Assembly: GCA_020912385.1 (NCBI GenBank)
Contig: CP087209.1
Location: 2,604,001 to 2,668,000 of the forward strand
DNA from: Neofusicoccum parvum
Taxonomy: Eukaryota > Ascomycota > Dothideomycetes > Botryosphaeriales > Botryosphaeriaceae
DNA: 64,000 bases
Reading direction: 5' to 3'
A program made the translations under genes and the position numbers. The notes below the pieces were generated by a model, which saw nothing but the letters and a program-made list of their open reading frames with translations, was not told the DNA's origin and searched no databases. Position 1 is the first letter of the stretch. Every line of letters begins with the position of its first letter. Below are positions 56,096 to 64,000 of this stretch, piece after piece.

Positions 56096-58359
56096 TCAAT
56101 TCTCTTCGCCGCCTCGTACCTCCTCTTTTAGGGTCTCCAAAGCATGTTCGTACCTCTCCGTCGACTCTTGACTCACTGCATCCTCAAGCTTCATCCTCCG
56201 AACTTTCCTGCCGCCTCTCCGAATGCCTTCTCCTCTAGCCACGACGTTCCAGAACCATCCCGCCTCGGTTTTGGTCAGGAACGTCCAAGCCACACCATAA
56301 GCCCCTGCTCTGGCTGTCCGACCAACCCTGTGCACGTAGCTCGTGATGCTCGTCGGAATGTCGTAGTTGACAATGTGCGCAAGGTTAGGCAAATCCAGAC
56401 CCCGCGAGGCACGGTCCGATGCAATCAAAATTCGTAGTTTGTTGGCACGGAAGGCGCGGAGAGTCTTGCGGGAAGCGGCAGTTGTTGAGGACTTGGTAAG
56501 CGTGCCAATGGTCCCGGCATACGATGGGCAGAGGAGTGCCAGTAGACGGGAAAGGCGATTGGCATTTTCGTTGTTGTGCGTGAAGATCAGAACGTTAGAA
56601 ATCTGTTCCGATTCCCCATCTCCGGGTTCCTTGGTGATTAATGCTGCGTCCCCTCCATTGATGGCCTCTGACGTAGAAGATTCAGATGATTCCGATTCCG
56701 ATGATTCTGCCTCAGATTCCGACGAATCCGAGTCTTCAGACTCTGATGAAACTGATGAGGAATCATCTGAAGTTTCTGAGGACGAGTCTGTACCCGAGGA
56801 CGAAGTGTCTGAGTCCTCCGAGTCATCTCCAATGTCCATAGGCTCGCTTGGCAGCCCCTTGGGTTCCTGGAAGTCCCAAAGAATTTGATTTTGGAGGAGA
56901 TGGAGGAGGAACAACGGCTTTTGGCTACCATCTCCAACCGGAATGGTGCATTCTTCCAATGTAGATGGCATATCGTACACTTCACCTTGCGCCAAATGGC
57001 CGTCTACTCCTTCCGTTCCTTCGGCAATCACGAGTGTTGGCCTGCGGAGCTTGAGAGCGCTAAGTTTGCTCAAGTCTCGGGTCATTGTAGCGGAAAGGAT
57101 AACCTTCCTGACCGACCTTTTCTGAGGAGCATACCACATATCGGAGAGGATCTTCTCCCGCGCACTCATTTCTTCATACGTCCTCTCCATTTCCAGACTC
57201 TTCATGACCGTTTCTGCCCATCCTTGGAAACTCTGGTCAAGTAAACGATCTGCTTCGTCGATTACTAGCCAATCAACGTCGTCCAACCGGAAGCCTTTTG
57301 TGTGATGCACATGCTCTACGAGTCGACCAGGTGTGCAGATCAAGATGTCGACCTTGGACTCGTAGTGCGGTACGTGGCCAGGTAGCAAATCCAGGACTTC
57401 ATCCGAATGATCATCATCCACACCCCAGCCGTTCAGAAGTCGCTCCGCGGCCTTGACATGTAGGCGTCTCGATGCCTCAAGGTTGTATTTCTTCCCCTTC
57501 TTGACGAGCATGTCCTTTTCCACCGAAAATGCGTGATTGCCCATTGCTGTTCCGATCTTCAATCCGCTACCAACGGCGCAAAGTTCGGCCGCCTCGCGTA
57601 CCTGGCTCACAAGCTCACGTGTCGGCACGACAATGACTCCACGTAATTTTGTGACCACCCGATGCCTCATGCTCTCAATCATAGGTAGCAGATATGCCAG
57701 AGTCTTCCCGGAACCTGTGGCAGCGGATACACACACGTCCGCCACCCTCGCCGGTGCACCAGGAAGAAGGAGCGGCAGCACAGCGGACTGGACTGCAAAA
57801 GCCTCGTTGTAGCCTTTGCTCTTGAGATGCCGCACCAATTTCGAATCTATGTTCAGCTCGTCGAAAGGCTTTCTCGCGTCTGTCGGGGCGGTGATGGGTT
57901 CGGTGAGCCACGACGGAAGGGACGAGAACTTGGGCTCGTAGGGTGCTTCGGGAACAGGCTCAGGTTGAGGAAGAGGTACCAGGTCTGTCAAGATTAGTGA
58001 CGAGGCAAGGGATGCTCGTATACGGGCAACTTGCCATGCAGTTCTGGCTCCTCGCTGGGATCCTTGTCTTCTGCTGGTTGCTCCCTCGCCTTTAACCGCT
58101 CCGCTATCTTGGTGGACTTCTCGAATTTCGAGAGCACCGACTTGTGCTTCTTGGGCGTGGTATCATCCTCCTCTCCGGCCGCATTCTGCACGTCGGTCCT
58201 CTTCCGCTTTTTCGTGCGTTTCTCTTTCTGCTCCGAAGCGGGCGTCGGTGCGGGATCGGGCGACAACGGAGACGGCTCGCGAGCTTTTGGGGGGGCGGCC
58301 GGCGAGGAGGCGCTCGGCGCTTTGGGAGGCACGTAGCGGGCGTAGAACGGGCCCGGCAT
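56096..58359 (-). CDS. DBP6: DEAD-box RNA helicase Dbp6 (ribosome biogenesis)
   Basis: Nucleolar helicase needed for early 60S subunit assembly, the DDX51/Dbp6 type. Exons 58035-58359 and 56096-57984 encode 737 aa. The N-terminus MPGPFYARYVPPKAPSA is followed by a basic KRTKKRKR patch. Helicase motifs are in order: ATGSGKT (motif I), PTRELVSQ (Ia), TPGRLVEH, IDEADRLLD (motif II), SATMT (III), then VLIFTHNN, ASDRASRGLDLPN and HRVGRTARAG (VI). Between the two RecA lobes is a long Ser/Asp/Glu tract (SSSETSDDSSSVSSESEDSD and more). The intron 57985-58034 starts GCAAGT and ends CTTGACAG, a GC-AG intron with a CACTAAT branch region; it joins ELH to DLVPLPQPEPVPEAPYEP in phase. No GT donor gives a working join. 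Confidence 0.92.
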
Positions 58360-58665
58360 GGCAATTGGGGACGCGGGGGAAAGGTGTTCAGGTCTGGAGC
58401 CAAAATAATTGTCGGCGAGGGCCCTTGTCCAGACCCACCGTGTCGGCAGCCGCAGAAAGCTTGGCGCGCCCGTGTCGGCAGCAGGTAGCGCCCAGCGCCG
58501 ACGCGCAACCGCCGAAGCTCTCACTATCCCCAAGCTCCCAGACAACTCTTGCAACCTCGCGGCTGCCCCTTCCCGAGGCTGTCTGCCACCCCCAATCGAC
58601 TCTGCGATGCATTTTCGGCCCCTGGACTTTTCTGTTACCACTCGTAACGGAAGGAAACGCCCAAG
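58360..58665. promoter_or_regulatory. 306-bp bidirectional promoter, DBP6 and GPI3
   Basis: The two ATGs are 306 nt apart and point outward, so all core promoter elements of both genes must lie here. No TATA box is evident in either direction. The region is GC-rich on the DBP6 side. Confidence 0.55.
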
Positions 58666-60391
58666 ATGCCGTACAATATTGCGTGCGTGCACCGCTCCAG
58701 TTGCGACGGCTCTAGCTAACGGTCTGCAGGATGATCAGCGATTTCTTCTTCCCCCAACCTGGTACGTCGCCACATGTCTAGTACGATGCCCCGAGCTGAC
58801 AGGTGTCCAGGAGGCGTTGAGAGCCATATCTACCAGCTGTCGTCCGTACGTACACCATGCGCCGCCCGTCGATTCCACCACTCACAGCCCTCCGCAGAAG
58901 CTCATAGACCGCGGCCACAAAGTCATAATCATCACGCATGGATACGAGGGTCGCCGGGGAGTGCGCTACCTGACCAATGGCTTGAAAGTATACCATGTCC
59001 CATTCTTCGTCATCTATCGCGAAACAACGTTCCCGACCGTCTTCTCGTTCTTTCCCATCTTTCGCAACATCGTAATTCGCGAGAAAATCGAGATCGTACA
59101 CGGCCATGCCAGCCTTAGCAGCCTGTGCCATGAGGCCATTCTACATGCGCGCACAATGGGGCTGCGGACCGTCTTCACCGACCACTCGCTGTTCGGTTTC
59201 GCCGACGCTGCGAGCATCCTGACCAACAAGCTTCTCAAGTTCACCCTGAGCGATGTTGACCATGTCATTTGCGTCAGCCACACTTGGTACGTACTTCGAT
59301 GAGGGCGTTCGTACACAGCCGTCTGACGAACGCATAGTAAGGAAAACACCGTTCTTCGCGCCTCGCTGGATCCTTTAATGGTGTCGGTCATTCCCAACGC
59401 CGTCGTTGCAGAGAACTTCCGGCCCAAGTGGTGGAAGGAGTCTGAAGACGACGCAGTCGTTTCCCCCGATCGCCGCCCCTCCACCGTCACGCAGCACTTT
59501 GGCCCTAACGACATCATCACCATCGTTGTCATCTCACGCCTCTTCTACAATAAGGGCACGGATTTGCTTATTGCAGCGATCCCACGGATATTGGCCGCCA
59601 ATCCCAACGTGAAATTCATCATCGCCGGTTCAGGCCCGAAAGCCATCGATCTGGAGCAAATGCTGGAGCGAAATGTGTTGCAAGATCGCGTGGAACTTTT
59701 GGGCCCAGTCCGACACGAAGAAGTCCGGGACGTAATGATTCGTGGACACATTTATCTTCACCCTAGTCTAACGGAGGCCTTTGGCACTGTTATCGTCGAG
59801 GCTGCCAGCTGCGGCCTCTATGTTGTGTGTACCCGTGTTGGCGGTATCCCAGAAGTTCTCCCAGCGCACATGACGACGTTTGCGAAACCGGAGGAGGATG
59901 ACATTGTGGAAGCCACTGGAAAGGCTATAAGTGCTCTTCGTGCGAACAGGATCCACACGACCCGCTTCCACGAGCAAGTCAAGATGATGTATTCTTGGAC
60001 AGACGTGGCTGAACGAACCGAAAGGGTCTACGACGGTATCTCCGGTGTCCTCAGTGAGGAGGAATTCTATGGCTACTCCAGCGGCGGCTGGGGGGCTACG
60101 CGTGGCCGAGCTGGTGTGCAGAGCTTTGCGCTGATCGACCGGCTGAAGAGGTACTACGGCTGTGGCATCTGGGCCGGCAAGTTGTTCTGCCTATGTGTCA
60201 TCATTGACTATCTTATTTTTGTGCTCCTGGAGTTCTTTTACCCACGAGAACGCATCGACGTCTGCCGAGACTGGCCGAGGAAACCAGCTAGAGCCGATAT
60301 TGAAGCAAAGGCTGAGCAGTTGGCGGCAGACCGGACCAGCATCACTCGGACTCGCAGTGCCAGAAGCCGAGACAAACGACGGGAGATCTAG
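58666..60391 (+). CDS. SPT14: GPI3/PIG-A, GlcNAc-phosphatidylinositol transferase subunit
   Basis: Catalytic subunit of the ER complex that adds GlcNAc to phosphatidylinositol, the first step of GPI-anchor synthesis (glycosyltransferase family 4). Exons 58666-58682, 58730-58761, 58811-58845, 58898-59286 and 59338-60391 give 508 aa. The tiny first exons join to [18 protein letters not shown] followed by [19 protein letters not shown], the conserved N-terminus. Other blocks are [59 protein letters not shown] and [14 protein letters not shown]. The GT4 donor-binding part is [20 protein letters not shown] with the EX7E pattern. One membrane anchor near the C-terminus ([20 protein letters not shown]) leaves a basic cytosolic tail. 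Confidence 0.95.
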
Positions 60392-61782
60392 GGTGACGAA
60401 TGTCATTACGCAACATCGCCGCAGCTGCAGAAGGGTTGAAACACGGCGCTTGAAGTCAAGGAACTTGGACCACTTTCCGGTAAACACGTTCGAATCCGGA
60501 GCTTTCTCCTTGTCTCAGGGCGCCGAGAAACCTGGACACCCGTTGCGATGAGCGGTGGTGGCGACGTGAGATCATCGGCCAGGTCATGGTGTTGGATAAA
60601 CTCGCGTTTGGAGCCCATCAGCCACCAGGCATGAATAAATCGCGTGCCCATGACGTGGGTAGGGCAGCATATGCTCACGAAGGTGCGCACACCTGGCTTA
60701 GACGAGACGTCTCCCGGCAAATAGACAACGGTGCACCTACACAGTTGCTTGTCATCGCAATCTCCAACTAATTAACCGAATCGAGCTATCTTAGTACCTG
60801 CTGAGGGTTGCCTTGCGGACCACGAAACGAAATGGGCACGGCGCTTAGGCGATGCAGCCTTCGAAAGACGGAATCATTGCCTCCGGTGCACTCTTCTCAG
60901 CCGGCAGAGGTCGGTTCCCCGTTGTGGGCCTGGATGCTTCCAGAGCACATGACCCAACCGAAGGATGGCTCTGAAGTCAGCATGGCGCTTGATCGTTCAA
61001 ATCTGTTACTGTTCCTACATCAAAAGCTTCTATACTTGGGGTGACCGTTGCCGCTAGTCGCCGGCCCCACCATCAAGTTTTCAAACATGCTCATACAGGC
61101 AATTGCTCGACAAGTGTGAAGATACGCCCACGCGGACCGATTTGCGCCGAGCAGAAAGCCGGAGGGGAAGCGCTTGGACAGCACGCCGATCCCGTCGAAA
61201 CATCTTACGTCTCTCCTTCTACCTTCTTGGCAGAGCTGGGTGCTACTGGTCAGCTTCGCTTTCATACAAGCGCTTAGAGGTAGCTCGACGCGCAAGTCCG
61301 CGAGGACGCGATTCATGGACACGATTGGGCGGAGGAGTAACTTGTCAAGGATTGTTTCCGATTTTTTTGTCGTCGCACTAAATTACCGGTATACACCAAA
61401 TTCTCCCACCGCCGTCTTTGCCTGTCATTTACCCCCCATAAGCATGATCCATGTATCCAAGAGCGCTTCCTAAAGCTGCCCCGCCAACGAACGTTTCAAA
61501 AATAAAAAATCCAAGAATCCCGCCCCGAACAAATAGGTATCTAACACCAGTAAAAACAGCCCTAAATCTTCTCCTTTTGGAAGAACAAAAGCACACCCAG
61601 CCTGTACCGGGTAAACGCCGAGGAAAGTGCTTTGTGTGGCTTGAACGATAGTCGCGAAGTTCAAGTGGTAATGTGAAAAAGAAGAATGTAATCAGAATCG
61701 AAGAAGCGTCAAACCGCCGTTTCTCGCCTCTCGTCTACTCGTTCCCGCTTCATCATCGTCGTCGTCGTCGCTCGCTTCATCT
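60392..61782. other. Convergent intergenic spacer
   Basis: Lies between the GPI3 and DUF3455 stop codons. Short open frames on both strands lack family signal. No RNA gene is recognised. Confidence 0.4.
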
Positions 61783-62780
61783 CTAGTTCGAATCGAAGCC
61801 ATCCGGGGTGCCGGCAACGGCGCCGTTCAGATAGCCGTCCTTGCCGGGCTCGGTCCAGAACCAGTAGGTGGCGGCGTACTGGACGGTGAAGTCGCCGTCG
61901 ATGCCGGCGCAGGTCTTGGGGGGCTGGCCGCCGGCGGTGTTGAGGCGGTACACCTCCTTCCACGTGTAGCCGCTCTCGTCCTGGACGCTGTCGAGCTTCA
62001 GCCACGGCACGTCGCCGTTGTCGGTGCCGTCGGTGCCGGCGGCGACGTTGGACTTGAGCGGCGACGACGAGTTGGCGGCGGGCGCGTTGGCGGCGGCGTT
62101 CTTCTTGCACGCCACCGTGCCGTACGAGTGGTCGGAGGTGTCGAGGTTGAAGAAGGGCGTCGTGTCGTCCAGGAAGTAGTGGTGCCCGGACATCAGGATG
62201 TCGTAGGCCGCCAGCGCCGACTGCGCGTCGGGGACCTGGTAGGCGAGCGCGATCGAGGGGGTCTGGTAGAGGAGGTCGGGCGAGCGCGCGGCTTGGCAGG
62301 TCGCGTTGAAGAGCGTGGCGACGGCGCCCTTGGCAGTGGGGGTGGAGGAGGCGTCGGCGCCGGAGCAGGTGTAGTTTTGCGTGCCGCGGCCGACGGCGAC
62401 ATGCGAGAGGACGAGCCCGGAGGCCGGGGAGGGAAGGGGGGTCGGGTTGGGTGCTTCGTCTGTGAGGGGGTGGGATGGTCAGCGTGGCGGTTCTTGGTTG
62501 GGTTGGGATAGGTGGGCGTGCATGAGTGGTGGGTGGCCGAGGGTGCGGATGAGTGAGGGGTGAGGCAGAACTTACCAAGCGGCATGCTCACGGAGCTAAG
62601 ATCGCAGCTGGCGGCTTCTTGCCAGATGCCCGATATCGAGGTGCTCACGTAGTTGGACGAGCTGTCATCGTCTGACCCGGATCGCCGCTGAACGTCTTGC
62701 TGGGTGGTCCGTGTGGGGGCGGCGAGCACGTAGGAGGGCGTCAACGCCACGAGGAGTGCTACTGCGGGCGAGAAATGCAT
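61783..62780 (-). CDS. Secreted DUF3455 protein
   Basis: Two exons, 62576-62780 and 61783-62459, encode 293 aa. MHFSPAVALLVALTPSYVLA is a signal peptide. The mature part carries the DUF3455 (Pfam PF11937) hallmark VLSHVAVGRGTQNYTCSG soon after the splice. Further conserved features are ATLFNATCQAA, DDTTPFFNLDT, PWLKLDSVQDESG, a YTWKEVYRLNTAGGQPPKTC block and AATYWFWTEPG near the C-terminus. Members are often annotated malate-dehydrogenase-like, but no enzymatic activity is established and no NAD-binding motif is visible. Cysteines after NYT, in NATC, VAC and KTC suggest disulfides. An ATATAAG string about 210 nt upstream of the ATG could be a TATA element. Confidence 0.87.
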
Positions 62781-64000
62781 GGTTGTGTCGGGGTGGTGGA
62801 AGCGGAGAATCGAAAGCCAGAAGACGGGGTGCCGAGAAGTAATGCGGGAGGATCAACCTCGATCGAAAGCAAAAACTGCAGAAGAAGAAAATCACCGGCG
62901 AGGCGGAAAGGAAGTGGTGCGTTTGTTTCCTGGGGTCGAGGCTGTCGTGCTTTCAATGGACTGTGATGCTCGGGCATTTGGATTTTCTTATATGCAGCAT
63001 ATGCGCCGGCACGACGTGGCCGGGGCCCTGGTCATCTTCCCCGACCATCTTTTTTTGTGGGCAGCGCGTAGGCTGTACCTCGAAATAGCTGGCCGGGGGG
63101 TGGGGCTGCTGATTGGCTTGGGACGGCCGTAGAGCCGCTCAGGGATGGCCCTTGCGCCATCAGGCCGAGCCGTTTGGAGGATCTGAGCCAAGCTTTCTGC
63201 TAGCTCCCGCCTCCGATGCAGCAGTGCTATTCTTGGTTGCCTGCTCGGCTGGCCGTCGTCCGCCTGCTGCTTGCGTGAGCACCGCACACCACACACACGC
63301 CGCGACAACGAGCCACAGTTGGGAGGCTTGAGCGTCGCGACTGCAATGGCGCAGCGCTGAGAAGACCTGTTGCAGGCTGCGCCGGCCCTCGTCCGCCCGC
63401 GCGCAGTGTCCGCTGGGCCCTGCCCGTCGGCATGCGCTTGCGCTGCGCAGGCAGCCACTCCGACCAAACACGATGCGAAAACAGCGCAATCTAAACGGCG
63501 AGCGCACCCCGGCCGCAGGTTGCAGAGCCGCCTGTACCACGTTGAGCCCCGCCAGCCGCAAATCCGGGAGAGCGACCATCCAGCCATCTTGGGATCTTCT
63601 GGCGACGTCCAATCAGGCAGCGCCCACGCTTCTTCTCTAAGCGCCGCCTGCGACAAGGGCGGCGGTAGCGAACCTAATTTCCCCACCCCCAATTTGCAGG
63701 TAAATGCCGCACGCCTGTCGCTATTTGTGGCATATTAGCCCAGATTAAGTCCGAAAGAGGAGCATTCCGGGGCGTGGGCGGGTCCGATTAGCTGCCATTC
63801 TGCCCGGATGCATGTCTGCGTTGGACAGCAGCGAGCCAGAGAAAGAAGCGGCGCCAACCAGATCCCTCCAGCCGATCCGCATGGCTGGCTTGCGCGTTTC
63901 AGCGGCCGAGCTAGCGGGCGCAGCGACTGGCTGAAAGACGCCCGTCTCCGGAACCCGCACCCTCGCCGCTTGCTTGCAGATGCCACGCCTTGCTCGCCAA
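62781..64000. other. Promoter of DUF3455 gene and GC-rich right edge
   Basis: No convincing gene. Open frames of 120-234 codons on both strands between 62988 and 63740 are Arg/Ala/Ser-biased. Nothing identifiable reaches the right edge. Confidence 0.4.

Overview
The window is nuclear DNA from a filamentous ascomycete (Pezizomycotina; GC-rich spacers and gene content would suit a Dothideomycete, but I cannot name a species). The basis is intron structure (about 50-120 nt introns with GT...AG ends and CTAAC/CTGAC-like branch sites in nearly every gene), fungal-specific families (Pth11-like rhodopsin-domain receptor, DUF3455 secreted protein, pepsin-type secreted protease, LAMMER kinase, Swc5, Mtw1) and no operon structure. 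Exon joins were worked out by hand from reading frame, splice signals and family similarity.

Layout. 1-8.4 kb: 3' end of the COPI delta subunit, APC4, the SWR1 subunit Swc5, a four-exon gene for a 119-aa GAIGKQF-repeat protein and an unknown coiled-coil protein. 9.2-15 kb: mitochondrial phosphate carrier, two 87-bp hairpin repeats, cytosolic GH13 alpha-amylase and a ribonucleotide-reductase inhibitor of the Spd1/Dif1/Sml1 type. 15.4-24.8 kb: a decayed gene with two in-frame stops, a zinc-ribbon-like protein, 3-isopropylmalate dehydrogenase (LEU2) and an ELO fatty-acid elongase. 25.7-32.3 kb: a proline-rich GWHP protein, APC10/DOC1 and a Pth11-like receptor. 33.2-42.3 kb: choline kinase, the kinetochore subunit Mtw1/Mis12 and a LAMMER kinase. 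45.3-49.6 kb: a class-III aminotransferase and SRP19. 50.9-62.8 kb: secreted aspartic protease, DBP6 helicase divergent from the GPI-anchor glycosyltransferase GPI3, and a secreted DUF3455 protein. Large GC-rich spacers separate many of these and hold long but unconvincing open frames.

The genes are mostly single-copy housekeeping genes without an obvious shared pathway. Cell-cycle functions are frequent (APC4, APC10, Mtw1, LAMMER kinase, RNR inhibitor) but they are interspersed with unrelated genes. I see no secondary-metabolite cluster, CRISPR array, tRNA, rRNA or complete transposon. The least expected structure is a dispersed family of 66-87 bp inverted-repeat elements (six copies recognised, one inside an intron). 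Others are a GC-AG intron in DBP6, a 14-nt micro-exon splitting the protease active site next to an 804-nt intron, and the decayed gene at 15.5-16.5 kb.
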